Below, piece by piece: positions 47,733 through 60,296 of a stretch of 64,000 nucleotides of DNA; positions within the stretch are counted from its first letter, which is position 1, and each line of letters starts with the position of its first letter. A model generated the notes under the pieces. The model did no database searches. It had not been told where the DNA came from and saw nothing but the letters and a program-made list of their open reading frames with translations. The DNA is from Calliopsis andreniformis. Taxonomy: Eukaryota > Arthropoda > Insecta > Hymenoptera > Andrenidae. Location of the stretch: NCBI RefSeq assembly GCF_051401765.1, contig NW_027480449.1, forward strand, positions 744,001-808,000, in the 5' to 3' direction. A program made the translations under genes and the position numbers.

Positions 47733-50700
47733 GTACAGTGTCAGTAGCAGTGTCTGGAGCAGTGAAAGTGTCTGTAGCACGAGCAGTGTCAGTGTCAGGA
47801 GCAATGTCAGGAGCAGTGTCAGTGTCAGGAGCAGTGCCAGGAGCATTGTGAGGATCAGCAGCAGTGTCTGTGACAGGAGCAGTGCCAGTAGCAGTGAGAG
47901 TGTAAGTATCAGGAGCATTGTCAGTATCAGCAGCAGTGCCTGTGCCAGGACCAGTGCCAGGAGCGGTGTCAGTGTGAGGAGCTGTGTGAGAAGCAGTGTC
48001 TGTGTCAGAAGCAGTGTCAGGAGCAGTGTCAGTGTCAGCAGCAGTGTCAGCAGCAGTATCAGGAGCAGTTTCAGTGTCAGGAGCTGTGCCAGGAGCAGTG
48101 TCAGTGTCAGGAGCAGTCTCTGGAACAGTGTCAGGAGCAGTGTCAGGAGCATTCTCAAGGTCAGCAGCAGTGTCAGTGTCAGCAGCAGTGTCAGGAGCAG
48201 TGTCAGCGTCAGGAGCAACGTCAGGAGCAGTGTCAGGAGGAGTGTATGTGCCAGTGTCTGAAGCAGTGTCCGGAGCAGTGTAAGGAACAGTGACAGTGTC
48301 AGGATCAGCAGCAGTGTCTGTGTCAGGAGCCGTGTCAGGATCAGTGTCAGAGTCAGGAGCAGTGTCAGGAGCAGCGTCAGGAGCAGTGGCAGTGTCAGGA
48401 GCAGTGTCAGGAGGAGTGTATGTGCCAGTGTCTGAAGCAGTGTCCGGAGCAGTGTAAGGAACAGTGACAGTGTCAGTGTCAGCAGCAGTGTCAGTGTCAG
48501 GAGCTGTGTCAGGTGCAGTGTCAGTGTCAGGAGCAGTGTCTGGAACAGTGTCAGGAGCAGTGTCAGTATCAGGATCAGTGTAAGTGTCAGGAGCAGTGTC
48601 AGGAGCAGTGTCAGTGCCAGGAGCAGTGTCAGGATCAGTGTAAGTGTCAGGAGCGGTGTGAGGAGCAGTGTCAGTGTCAGGAGCAGTGTCAGTGTCAGCA
48701 GCAGTGTCAGGAGCAGTGTCAGCGTCAGGAGCAATGTCAGGAGCAGTGTCAGGAGCTGTGTCATGGTCATTGTCAGGATCAGCAGCAGTGTCTGTGCAGG
48801 AGCAGTGTCAGGAGCAGTGTCAGTGTCAGGAGCAGCGTCAGGAGCAGTGTCAGGACCAGTGCCAGTTTCAGGATCAGCGTCAGAGTGAGCAGCAGTGTCA
48901 GGAACACTGGCAGGAGCAGTGTCTATGTCAGGAGCTGTGTCAGGAGCAGTGTCAGTGTCAGGAGCTGTGTCACGAGGAGTGTAAGTGCCAGTGTCTGGAG
49001 CAGTGTCCGGAGCAGTGTAAGGAACAGTGACAGTGTCAGTGTCAGGAGCAGTGTCAGTGTCAGGAGCTGTGTCAGGAGCAGTGTCTGGAGCAGTGTCAGG
49101 AGCAGTGTCAGTATTAGGATCAGTGTAAGTGTCAGGAGCAGTGTCAGTGTCAGGAGCAGTGTCAGGAGCATTCTCAAGATCAGCTGCAGTGTCAGTGTCA
49201 GCTGCGGTGTCAGGAGCAGTGTCAGCGTCAGGAGCAATGTCAGGAGCAGTGTCAGGAGCAGTGTCAGTGTCAGGAGCAGTGTCAGGGACATTGTCAGGAT
49301 CAGCAGCAGTGTCTGTGTCAGGAGCAGTGTCAGAAGCAGTGTCAGTGTCAGGAGCAGTGTCAGGAGCAGCGTCAGGAGCAGTGTCAGGACCAGTGCCAGT
49401 GTCAGGATCAGTGTCAGTGTGAGCAGCAGTGTCAGGAACACTGGCAGGTGCAGTGTCTATGTCAGGAGCTGTGTCAGGAGCAGTGTCAGTGGCTGCAGCA
49501 ATGTGACGAGCAGTGTCGGGAGCAGTCTCAGTATCAGTAGCAGCGTCAGGAGCAGTGTCAGTGTCATGAGCAGTGCCAGTGTCAGTGCCAGGAGCAGTGT
49601 CAGTGTCAGGAGCAGTGTATGGAGCAGTGTCTCTGTCAGGAGCTGTGTCAGGAGCATTGTCAGTATCAGAAGCAGTGTCTGTGTCAGGAGCAGTGTCAGG
49701 AGCAGCGTCAGTGTTAGGAGCAGTTTGAGGAGCAGTGTCAGTGACAGGAGCAGCGTCTGGTGCCGTGTCAGGAGCAGTGACAGTGTCAGCAGTAGTGCTA
49801 GGAACAGTGTCAGGAATAATGTCAGGAGCATTGTCCGTGTCAAGAGCTGTGTCAGTAGCAGTGTCAGTAGTACTGTCGGTGGCTGTAGCAGTGTAACGGA
49901 GCAGTGACAGTGTCATGAGCAGTGCCAGTGTCAGTGCCAAGAGCAGCGTCCGTGTCACAAGCAGTGTCTGTATCAGGAGCAGTGTAAGTGTCAGGAGCAG
50001 TGTCAGGAGCAGTGTCAGGAGCTTTCTCAGGATCAGCAGCAGTGTCAGTGTCAGCAGCAGTGTCACGAGAAGTGTCAGCGTCAGGAGCAATGTCTGGAGC
50101 AGTGTCAGGACCAGTGCCAGTGTCAGGATCAGTGTCAGTGTGAGCAGCAGCGTCAGGAACACTTGCAGGAGCAGCGTCAGTGTAGGGAGCAGTGTCAACA
50201 GCAGTGTCAGGAGCAGTGTCAGGACCAGTGACAGTGTCAGGAGCAGTGTCAGTGTGAGCAGCAGTGCCAGGAACAGTGGCAGAAGCAGTGTCACTGACAC
50301 GAGCTGTGTCAGGAGCAGTGTCAGTGTGATTAGCAGTGTCAGGAGCAGTGTCAGTGTCATGAGCAGTGCCAGTGTCAGTATCAGGAGCAGTGTCAGTGTC
50401 AGTGTCAGTAGCAGTGTCTGGAAGAGTGAAAGTGTCTGTAGCACGAGCAGTGTCAGTGTCAGGAGCAATGTCAGGAGCAGTGTCAGTGTCAGGAGCAGTG
50501 CCAGGAGCATTGTGAGAATCAGCAGCAGTGTCTGTGTCAGGAGCAGTGTCAGGAGCAGTGTCAGTGTCAGTAGCTGTGTGAGGAGCAGTGTCAGTGTCAG
50601 TAGCAGTGTCAGGAGCAGTGTCAGTGTCAGGCGCAGTGCCAGTGTCAGTATCAGGAGCAGTTTCAGTGTCAGGAGCAGTGTCAGGAGCAGCGTCAGGAGC

Positions 50701-53190
50701 AGTGGCAGTGTCAGGAGCAGTGTCAGGAGGAGTGTATGTGCCAGTGTCTGAAGCAGTGTCCGGAGCAGTGTAAGGAACAGTGACAGTGTCAGTGTCAGCA
50801 GCAGTGTCAGTGTCAGGAGCTGTGTCAGGAGCAGTGTCAGTGTCAGGAGCAGTGTCTGGAACAGTGTCAGGGGCAGTGTCAGTATCAGGATCAGTGTAAG
50901 TGTCAGGAGCAGTGTCAGGAGCAGTGTCAGTGCCAGGAGCAGTGTCAGGATCACTGTAAGTGTCAGGAGCGGTGTGAGGAGCAGTGTCAGTGTCAGGAGC
51001 AGTGTCAGTGTCAGCAGCAGTGTCAGGAGCAGTGTCAGCGTCAGGAGCAATGTCAGGAGCAGTGTCAGGAGCAGTGTCAGTGTCAGGAGCTGTGTCATGG
51101 TCATTGTCAGGATCAGCAGCAGTGTCTGTGCAGGAGCAGTGTCAGGAGCAGTGTCAGTGTCAGGAGCAGTGTCAGGAGCAGCGTCAGGAGCAGTGTCAGG
51201 ACCAGTGCCAGTTTCAGGATCAGCGTCAGAGTGAGCAGCAGTGTCAGGAACACTGGCAGGACCAGTGTCTATGTCAGGAGCTGTGTCAGGAGCAGTGTCA
51301 GTGTCAGGAGCTGTGTCACGAGGAGTGTAAGTGCCAGTGTCTGGAGCAGTGTCCGGAGCAGTGTAAGGAACAGTGACAGTGTCAGTGTCAGGAGCAGTGT
51401 CAGTGTCAGGAGCTGTGTCAGGAGCAGTGTCAGTGTCAGGAGCAGTGTCTGGAGCAGTGTCAGGAGCAGTGTCAGTATTAGGATCAGTGTAAGTGTCAGG
51501 AGCAGTGTCAGTGTCAGGAGCAGTGTCAGGAGCATTCTCAAGATCAGCTGCAGTGTCAGTGTCAGCTGCGGTGTCAGGAGCAGTGTCAGCGTCAGGAGCA
51601 ATGTCAGGAGCAGTGTCAGGAGCAGTGTCAGTGTCAGGAGCAGTGTCAGGGACATTGTCAGGATCAGCAGCAGTGTCTGTGTCAGGAGCAGTGTCAGAAG
51701 CAGTGTCAGTGTCAGGAGCAGTGTCAGGAGCAGCGTCAGGAGCAGTGTCAGGACCAGTGCCAGTGTCAGGATCAGTGTCAGTGTGAGCAGCAGTGTCAGG
51801 AACACTGGCAGGTGCAGTGTCTCTGTCAGGAGCTGTGTCAGGAGCATTGTCAGTATCAGAAGCAGTGTCTGTGTCAGGAGCAGTGTCAGGGGCAGCGTCA
51901 GTGTTAGGAGCAGTTTGAGGAGCAGTGTCAGTGACAGGAGCAGCGTCTGGTGCCGTGTCAGGAGCAGTGACAGTGTCAGCAGTAGTGCTAGGAACAGTGT
52001 CAGGAATAATGTCAGGAGCATTGTCCGTGTCAAGAGCTGTGTCAGTAGCAGTGTCAGTAGTACTGTCGGTGGCTGTAGCAGTGTAAGGAGCAGTGACAGT
52101 GTCATGAGCAGTGCCAGTGTCAGTGCCAAGAGCAGCGTCCGTGTCACGAGCAGTGTCTGTATCAGGAGCAGTGTAAGTGTCAGGAGCAGTGTCAGGAGCA
52201 GTGTCAGGAGCTTTCTCAGGATCAGCAGCAGCGTCAGTGTCAGCAGCAGTGTCACGAGAAGTGTCAGCGTCAGGAGCAATGTCTGGAGCAGTGTCAGGAC
52301 CAGTGCCAGTGTCAGGTTCAGTGTCAGTGTGAGCAGCAGCGTCAGGAACACTTGCAGGAGCAGCGTCAGTGTAGGGAGCAGTGTCAACAGCAGTGTCAGG
52401 AGCAGTGTCAGGACCAGTGACAGTGTCAGGAGCAGTGTCAGTGTGAGCAGCAGTGCCAGGAACAGTGGCAGAAGCAGTGTCACTGACACGAGCTGTGTCA
52501 GGAGCAGTGTCAGTGTGATTAGCAGTGTCAGGAGCAGTGTCAGTGTCATGAGCAGTGCCAGTGTCAGTATCAGGAGCAGTGTCAGTGTCAGTGTCAGTAG
52601 CAGTGTCTGGAAGAGTGAAAGTGTCTGTAGCACGAGCAGTGTCAGTGTCAGGAGCAATGTCAGGAGCAGTGTCAGTGTCAGGAGCAGTGCCAGGAGCATT
52701 GTGAGAATCAGCAGCATTGTCTGTGACAGGAGCAGTGCCAGAAGCAGTGACAGTTTAAGTATCAGGAGCATTGTCAGTATCAGCAGCAGTGCCTGTGCCA
52801 GGACCAGTGCCAGCAGCGGTGTCAGTGTGAGGAGCTGTGTGAGAAGCAGTGTCTGTCTCAGAAGCAGTGTCAGGAGCAGTGTCAGTGTCAGCAGCAGTGT
52901 CAGCAGCAGTATCAGGAGCAGTTTCAGTGTCAGGAGCTGTGTCAGGAGCAGTGACAGTGTCAGGAGCAGTCTCTGGAACAGTGTCAGGAGCAGTGTCAGG
53001 AGCATTCTCAAGGTCAGCAGCAGTGTCAGTGTCAGCAGCAGTGCCAGGAGCATTGTCAGCGTCAGGATCAACGTCAGGAGCAGCGTCAGGAGCAGTGTCA
53101 GTGTCAGGAGCAGTGTCAGGGGCATTGTCAGGATCAGCAGCAGTGTCTGTGTCATGAGCAGTGCCAGTGTCAGTATCAGGAGCAGTGTCA
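47733..53190. repeat. Module 18, 5,458 bp, longest and most rearranged
   Basis: Begins at GTACA 47733-47737 (type I). It contains two copies of a subsegment (about 48.4-49.8 kb and 50.7-52.1 kb) and marker cores at 49869 and 52059. It has three extra phase breaks: GTGCA at 48794 and 51128 (-1 each) and an inserted base at about 49897 (+1). Length is 4 mod 6, which equals the sum of all its breaks. The - strand open frame 47730-51104 changes reading register at these breaks. Confidence 0.83.
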
Positions 53191-54070
53191 GTACAGTGTC
53201 AGTAGCAGTGTCTGGAGCAGTGAAAGTGTCTGTAGCACGAGCAGTGTCAGTGTCAGGAGCAATGTCAGGAGCAGTGTCAGCGTCAGGAGCAACGTCAGGA
53301 GCAGTGTCAGGAGCAGTGTCAGTGTCAGGAGAAGTGTGAGGGACATTGTCAGGATCAGCAGCAGTGTCTGTGTCAGGAGCAGCGTCATGAGCAGTGTCAG
53401 TGTCAGGAGCAGTGTCAGGAGCAGCGTCAGGAGCAGTGTCAGGACCAGTGCCAGTGTCAGGATCAGCGTCAGTGTGAGCAGCAGTGTCAGGAACACTGGC
53501 AGGAGCAGTGTCTGTGTCAGGAGCTGTGTCAGGAGCAGTGTCAGTGTCTGCAGCAATGTCACGAGCAGTGTCAGTAGCAGTCCCAGTGTCAGTAGCAGTG
53601 TCAGGAGCAGTGTCAGTGTCAGGAGCAGTGTCAGTGTCTGCAGCAATGTCACGAGCAGTGTCAGTAGCAGTCCCAGTGTCAGTAGCAGTGTCAGGAGCAG
53701 TGTCAGTGTCAGGAGCAGTGCCAGTATCAGTATCAGGAGCATTGTCAGTGTCAGGAGCAGTGTCAGGAGCAGTGTCAGTGTCAGGCGCAGTGCCAGTGTC
53801 AGTATCAGGAGCAGTGTCAGTGTCAGGAGCAGTGTCAGTAGCAGTGTCAGGAGCATTGTCTGTATCAGCAGCAGTGCCTGTGTCAGGAACAGTGTCAGAA
53901 GCAGTGTCAGTGATAGGTGCAGTGTTAGGAGTAGTGTCAGGAGCAGTGTCAGTGTCAGTGTCTGGAGCGGTGTCAGGAGCAGTGTCAGTTTCAGCTGCAG
54001 TTTCAGAAGCAGTGTCAGGAGCATTGTCAGTGTCAGCAGAAGTGTCTGTGTCAGGAGGAGTGTCAGGAGC
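50525..54070. repeat. Tandem segment copy 1 (partner 55101-58821)
   Basis: Landmarks recur 4,576 bp later up to about 51810, then 4,751 bp later. The change is one single-base insertion in copy 2 (about 55845) and 174 bp (29 hexamers) missing in copy 1 at about 51820. The missing piece is flanked by GCAGTGTCT direct repeats in copy 2 (about 56391-56564). Confidence 0.87.
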
Positions 54071-57000
54071 AATGTCAGGAGCAGTGTCAGTGTCAGGAGC
54101 AGTGCCAGGAGCATTGTGAGGATCAGCAGCAGTGTCTGTGACAGGAGCAGTGCCAGTAGCAGTGAGAGTGTAAGTATCAGGAGCATTGTCAGTATCAGCA
54201 GCAGTGCCTGTGCCAGGACCAGTGCCAGGAGCGGTGTCAGTGTGAGGAGCTGTGTGAGAAGCAGTGTCTGTGTCAGAAGCAGTGTCAGGAGCAGTGTCAG
54301 TGTCAGCAGCAGTGTCAGCAGCAGTATCAGGAGCAGTTTCAGTGTCAGGAGCTGTGTCAGGAGCAGTGTCAGTGTCAGGAGCAGTCTCTGGAACAGTGTC
54401 AGGAGCAGTGTCAGGAGCATTCTCAAGGTCAGCAGCAGTGTCAGTGTCAGCAGCAGTGTCAGGAGCAGTGTCAGCGTCAGGAGCAACGTCAGGAGCAGTG
54501 TCAGGAGCAGTGTCAGTGTCAGGAGCAGTGTCAGGGACATTGTCAGGATCAGCAGCAGTGTCTGTGTCAGGCGCAGCGTCAGGAGCAGTTTCAGTGTCAG
54601 GAGCAGTGTCAGGAGCAGCGTCAGGAGCAGTGTCAGGACCAGTGCCAGTGTCAGGATCAGCGTCAGTGTGAGCAGCAGTGTCAGGAACACTGGCAGGAGC
54701 AGTGTCTATGTCAGGAGCTGTGTCAGGAGCAGTGTCAGTGTCTGCAGCAATGTCACGAGCAGTGTCAGTAGCAGTCCCAGTGTCAGTAGCAGTGTCAGGA
54801 GCAGTGTCAGTGTCAGGAGCAGTGCCAGTATCAGTATCAGGAGCACTGTCAGTATCAGGAGCAGTGTCAGGAGCAGTGTCAGGAGCATTGTCTGTATCAG
54901 CAGCAGTGCCTGTGTCTGGAGCAGTGCCAGGAGCAGTGTCAGGAGGAGTGTCAGTGTCAGGAGCAGTGTCAGGAGCAGTGTCAGGAGCAGTGGCAGTGTC
55001 AGGAGAAGTGTCAGTAGCTGTGAGAGTGTCAGTATCAGGATCAGTGTCAGCTTCTGCAGCAGTTTCAGAAGCAGTGTCAGGAGCATTGTCAGTGTCAGCA
55101 GAAGTGTCTGTGTCAGGAGCAGTGTCAGGAGCAGTGTCAGTGTCAGTAGCTGTGTGAGGAGCAGTGTCAGTGTCAGTAGCAGTGTCAGGAGCAGTGTCAG
55201 TGTCAGGCGCAGTGCCAGTGTCAGTATCAGGAGCAGTTTCAGTGTCAGGAGCAGTGTCAGGAGCAGCGTCAGGAGCAGTGGCAGTGCCAGGAGCAGTGTC
55301 AGGAGGAGTGTATGTGCCAGTGTCTGAAGCAGTGTCCGGAGCAGTGTAAGGAACAGTGACAGTGTCAGTGTCAGCAGCAGTGTCAGTGTCAGGAGCTGTG
55401 TCAGGAGCAGTGTCAGTGTCAGGAGCAGTGTCTGGAACAGTGTCAGGGGCAGTGTCAGTATCAGGATCAGTGTAAGTGTCAGGAGCAGTGTCAGGAGCAG
55501 TGTCAGTGCCAGGAGCAGTGTCAGGATCACTGTAAGTGTCAGGAGCGGTGTGAGGAGCAGTGTCAGTGTCAGGAGCAGTGTCAGTGTCAGCAGCAGTGTC
55601 AGGAGCAGTGTCAGCGTCAGGAGCAATGTCAGGAGCAGTGTCAGGAGCAGTGTCAGTGTCAGGAGCTGTGTCATGGTCATTGTCAGGATCAGCAGCAGTG
55701 TCTGTGCAGGAGCAGTGCCAGGAGCAGTGTCAGTGTCAGGAGCAGTGTCAGGAGCAGCGTCAGGAGCAGTGTCAGGACCAGTGCCAGTTTCAGGATCAGC
55801 GTCAGAGTGAGCAGCAGTGTCAGGAACACTGGCAGGACCAGTGTCCTATGTCAGGAGCTGTGTCAGGAGCAGTGTCAGTGTCAGGAGCTGTGTCACGAGG
55901 AGTGTAAGTGCCAGTGTCTGGAGCAGTGTCCGGAGCAGTGTAAGGAACAGTGACAGTGTCAGTGTCAGGAGCAGTGTCAGTGTCAGGAGCTGTGTCAGGA
56001 GCAGTGTCAGTGTCAGGAGCAGTGTCTGGAGCAGTGTCAGGAGCAGTGTCAGTATTAGGATCAGTGTAAGTGTCAGGAGCAGTGTCAGTGTCAGGAGCAG
56101 TGTCAGGAGCATTCTCAAGATCAGCTGCAGTGTCAGTGTCAGCTGCGGTGTCAGGAGCAGTGTCAGCGTCAGGAGCAATGTCAGGAGCAGTGTCAGGAGC
56201 AGTGTCAGTGTCAGGAGCAGTGTCAGGGACATTGTCAGGATCAGCAGCAGTGTCTGTGTCAGGAGCAGTGTCAGAAGCAGTGTCAGTGTCAGGAGCAGTG
56301 TCAGGAGCAGCGTCAGGAGCAGTGTCAGGACCAGTGCCAGTGTCAGGATCAGTGTCAGTGTGAGCAGCAGTGTCAGGAACACTGGCAGGTGCAGTGTCTA
56401 TGTCAGGAGCTGTGTCAGGAGCAGTGTCAGTGGCTGCAGCAATGTCACGAGCAGTGTCGGGAGCAGGCTCAGTATCAGTAGCAGCGTCAGGAGCAGTGTC
56501 AGTGTCATGAGCAGTGCCAGTGTCAGTGCCAGGACCAGTGTCAGTGTCAGGAGCAGTGTATGGAGCAGTGTCTCTGTCAGGAGCTGTCTCAGGAGCATTG
56601 TCAGTATCAGAAGCAGTGTCTGTGTCAGGAGCAGTGTCAGGGGCAGCGTCAGTGTTAGGAGCAGTTTGAGGAGCAGTGTCAGTGACAGGAGCAGCGTCTG
56701 GTGCCGTGTCAGGAGCAGTGACAGTGTCAGCAGTAGTGCTAGGAACAGTGTCAGGAATAATGTCAGGAGCATTGTCCGTGTCAAGAGCTGTGTCAGTAGC
56801 AGTGTCAGTAGTACTGTCGGTGGCTGTAGCAGTGTAAGGAGCAGTGACAGTGTCATGAGCAGTGCCAGTGTCAGTGCCAAGAGCAGCGTCCGTGTCACGA
56901 GCAGTGTCTGTATCAGGAGCAGTGTAAGTGTCAGGAGCAGTGTCAGGAGCAGTGTCAGGAGCTTTCTCAGGATCAGCAGCAGTGTCAGTGTCAGCAGCAG

Positions 57001-57941
57001 TGTCACGAGAAGTGTCAGCGTCAGGAGCAATGTCTGGAGCAGTGTCAGGACCAGTGCCAGTGTCAGGTTCAGTGTCAGTGTGAGCAGCAGCGTCAGGAAC
57101 ACTTGCAGGAGCAGCGTCAGTGTAGGGAGCAGTGTCAACAGCAGTGTCAGGAGCAGTGTCAGGACCAGTGACAGTGTCAGGAGCAGTGTCAGTGTGAGCA
57201 GCAGTGCCAGGAACAGTGGCAGAAGCAGTGTCACTGACACGAGCTGTGTCAGGAGCAGTGTCAGTGTGATTAGCAGTGTCAGGAGCAGTGTCAGTGTCAT
57301 GAGCAGTGCCAGTGTCAGTATCAGGAGCAGTGTCAGTGTCAGTGTCAGTAGCAGTGTCTGGAAGAGTGAAAGTGTCTGTAGCACGAGCAGTGTCAGTGTC
57401 AGGAGCAATGTCAGGAGCAGTGTCAGTGTCAGGAGCAGTGCCAGGAGCATTGTGAGAATCAGCAGCATTGTCTGTGACAGGAGCAGTGCCAGAAGCAGTG
57501 AGAGTTTAAGTATCAGGAGCATTGTCAGTATCAGCAGCAGTGCCTGTGCCAGGACCAGTGCCAGGAGCGGTGTCAGTGTGAGGAGCTGTGTGAGAAGCAG
57601 TGTCTGTCTCAGAAGCAGTGTCAGGAGCAGTGTCAGTGTCAGCAGCAGTGTCAGCAGCAGTATCAGGAGCAGTTTCAGTGTCAGGAGCTGTGTCAGGAGC
57701 AGTGACAGTGTCAGGAGCAGTCTCTGGAACAGTGTCAGGAGCAGTGTCAGGAGCATTCTCAAGGTCAGCAGCAGTGTCAGTGTCAGCAGCAGTGCCAGGA
57801 GCATTGTCAGCGTCAGGATCAACGTCAGGAGCAGCGTCAGGAGCAGTGTCAGTGTCAGGAGCAGTGTCAGGGACATTGTCAGGATCAGCAGCAGTGTCTG
57901 TGTCATGAGCAGTGCCAGTGTCAGTATCAGGAGCAGTGTCA
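53191..57941. repeat. Module 19, 4,751 bp, type I anchor
   Basis: Begins at GTACA 53191-53195. Its length equals the period of the tandem pair around it. It contains the 90-bp duplication at 53541-53720, two phase breaks that cancel (55704 and about 55845) and a marker core at 56810. Confidence 0.83.
53541..53720. repeat. 90-bp tandem duplication (15 hexamers), two units
   Basis: TCAGTGTCTGCAGCAATG begins at 53541 and again at 53631, and the following 70 bp match. The same doubled structure is at about 58292-58471, so it arose before the 4.75-kb duplication. The equivalent region near 60700 has only one unit. Confidence 0.9.
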
Positions 57942-58821
57942 GTACAGTGTCAGTAGCAGTGTCTGGAGCAGTGAAAGTGTCTGTAGCACGAGCAGTGTCA
58001 GTGTCAGGAGCAATGTCAGGAGCAGTGTCAGCGTCAGGAGCAACGTCAGGAGCAGTGTCAGGAGCAGTGTCAGTGTCAGGAGAAGTGTGAGGGACATTGT
58101 CAGGATCAGCAGCAGTGTCTGTGTCAGGAGCAGCGTCATGAGCAGTGTCAGTGTCAGGAGCAGTGTCAGGAGCAGCGTCAGGAGCAGTGTCAGGACCAGT
58201 GCCAGTGTCAGGATCAGCGTCAGTGTGAGCAGCAGTGTCAGGAACACTGGCAGGAGCAGTGTCTGTGTCAGGAGCTGTGTCAGGAGCAGTGTCAGTGTCT
58301 GCAGCAATGTCACGAGCAGTGTCAGTAGCAGTCCCAGTGTCAGTAGCAGTGTCAGGAGCAGTGTCAGTGTCAGGAGCAGTGTCAGTGTCTGCAGCAATGT
58401 CACGAGCAGTGTCAGTAGCAGTCCCAGTGTCAGTAGCAGTGTCAGGAGCAGTGTCAGTGTCAGGAGCAGTGCCAGTATCAGTATCAGGAGCATTGTCAGT
58501 GTCAGGAGCAGTGTCAGGAGCAGTGTCAGTGTCAGGCGCAGTGCCAGTGTCAGTATCAGGAGCAGTGTCAGTGTCAGGAGCAGTGTCAGTAGCAGTGTCA
58601 GGAGCATTGTCTGTATCAGCAGCAGTGCCTGTGTCAGGAACAGTGTCAGAAGCAGTGTCAGTGATAGGTGCAGTGTTAGGAGTAGTGTCAGGAGCAGTGT
58701 CAGTGTCAGTGTCTGGAGCGGTGTCAGGAGCAGTGTCAGTTTCAGCTGCAGTTTCAGAAGCAGTGTCAGGAGCATTGTCAGTGTCAGCAGAAGTGTCTGT
58801 GTCAGGAGGAGTGTCAGGAGC
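55101..58821. repeat. Tandem segment copy 2 (partner 50525-54070)
   Basis: Longer copy of the tandem pair, keeping the 174-bp piece that copy 1 lacks. It carries the GTGCA break at 55704 and a private +1 insertion (GTGTCCTATG) at about 55845. A more distant third relative of its left part is at about 48.4-49.8 kb. Confidence 0.87.
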
Positions 58822-59278
58822 AGTGTCAGTGTCAGTAGCTGTGTGAGGAGCAGTGTCATTGTCAGTAGCAGTGTCAGGAGCAGTGTCGGTGTCAGGTGCA
58901 GTGCCAGTGTCAGTATCAGGAGCAGTGTCAGTGTCAGGAGCAGTGTCAGGAGCAGTGTCAGGAGCAGTGTCAGTGTCAGCAGCAGTGTCAGCAGCAGTAT
59001 CAGGAGCAGTTTCAGTGTCAGGAGCTGTGTCTGGAGCAGTGTCAGTGTCAGGAGCAGTCTCTGGAACAGTGTCAGGAGCAGTGTCAGGAGCATTCTCAAG
59101 GCCAGCAGCAGTGTCAGTGTCAGCAGCAGTGTCAGGAGCATTGTCAGCGTCAGGAGCAACGTCAGGAGCAGTGTCAGGAGCAGTGTCACTGTCAGGAGCA
59201 GTGTCAGGGACATTGTCAGGATCAGCAGCAGTGTCTGTGTCATGAGCAGTGCCAGTGTCAGGATCAGGAGCAGTGTCG
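57942..59278. repeat. Module 20, 1,337 bp, type I anchor
   Basis: Begins at GTACA 57942-57946. Its left 880 bp match module 19 from 53191; its right part matches 61042 onward. It is the shortest complete module and carries the second example of the 90-bp doubling. Confidence 0.82.
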
Positions 59279-60296
59279 GTACAGTGTCAGTAGCAGTGTC
59301 TGGAGCAGTGAAAGTGTCTGTAGCACGAGCAGTGTCAGTGTCAGGAGCATTGTCAGGAGCAGTGTCAGTGTCAGGAGCAGTGCCAGGAGCATTGTGAGGA
59401 TCAGCAGCAGTGTCTGTGACAGGAGCAGTGCCAGTAGCAGTGAGAGTGTAAGTATCAGGAGCATTATCAGTATCAGCAGCAGTGCCTGTGCCAGGACCAG
59501 TGCCAGGAGCGGTGTCAGTGTGAGGAGCTGTGTGAGAAGCAGTGTCTGTGTCAGAAGCAGTGTCAGGAGCAGTGTCAGTGTCAGCAGCAGTGTCAGCAGC
59601 AGTATCAGGAGCAGTTTCAGTGTCAGGAGCTGTGTCAGGAGCAGTGTCAGTGTCAGGAGCAGTCTCTGGAACAGTGTCAGGAGCAGTGTCAGGAGCATTC
59701 TCAAGGTCAGCAGCAGTGTCAGTGTCAGCAGCAGTGTCAGGAGCAGTGTCAGCGTCAGGAGCAACGTCAGGAGCAGTGTCAGGAGCAGTGTCAGTGTCAG
59801 GAGCAGTGTCGGGGACATTGTCAGGATCAGCAGCAGTGTCTGTGTCAGGCGCAGCGTCAGGAGCAGTTTCAGTGTCAGGAGCAGTGTCAGGAGCAGCGTC
59901 AGGAGCAGTGTCAGGACCAGTGCCAGTGTCAGGATCAGCGTCAGTGTGAGCAGCAGTGTCAGGAACACTGGCAGGAGCAGTGTCTATGTCAGGAGCTGTG
60001 TCAGGAGCAGTGTCAGTGTCTGCAGCAATGTCACGAGCAGTGTCAGTAGCAGTCTCAGTGTCAGTAGCAGTGTCAGGAGCAGTGTCAGTGTCAGGAGCAG
60101 TGCCAGTATCAGTATCAGGAGCATTGTCAGTGTCAGGAGCAGTGTCAGGAGCAGTGTCAGGAGCATTGTCTGTATCAGCAGCAGTGCCTGTGTCTGGAGC
60201 AGTGCCAGGAGCTGTGTCAGGAGGATTGTCAGTGTCAGGAGCAGTGTCAGGAGCAGTGTCAGGAGCAGTGGCAGTGTCAGGAGAAGTGTCAGTAGC
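58625..60296. repeat. 1.67-kb repeat, copy 1, period 2,417 bp
   Basis: Landmarks recur 2,417 bp later (for example GTCGGTACA anchors at 59279 and 61696). Homology ends at about 60296/62713, where copy 1 reads GTAGCTGTGAGAG and copy 2 reads GTAGCAGTGGGAG. A few substitutions separate the copies (for example near 59465 and 59811). Confidence 0.88.

Noticed and set aside
47730..51104. 1,124-residue - strand open frame
   Set aside because: Its register changes coincide with the GTGCA breaks and the extra base near 49897. It is a fusion of repeat frames, not a gene.
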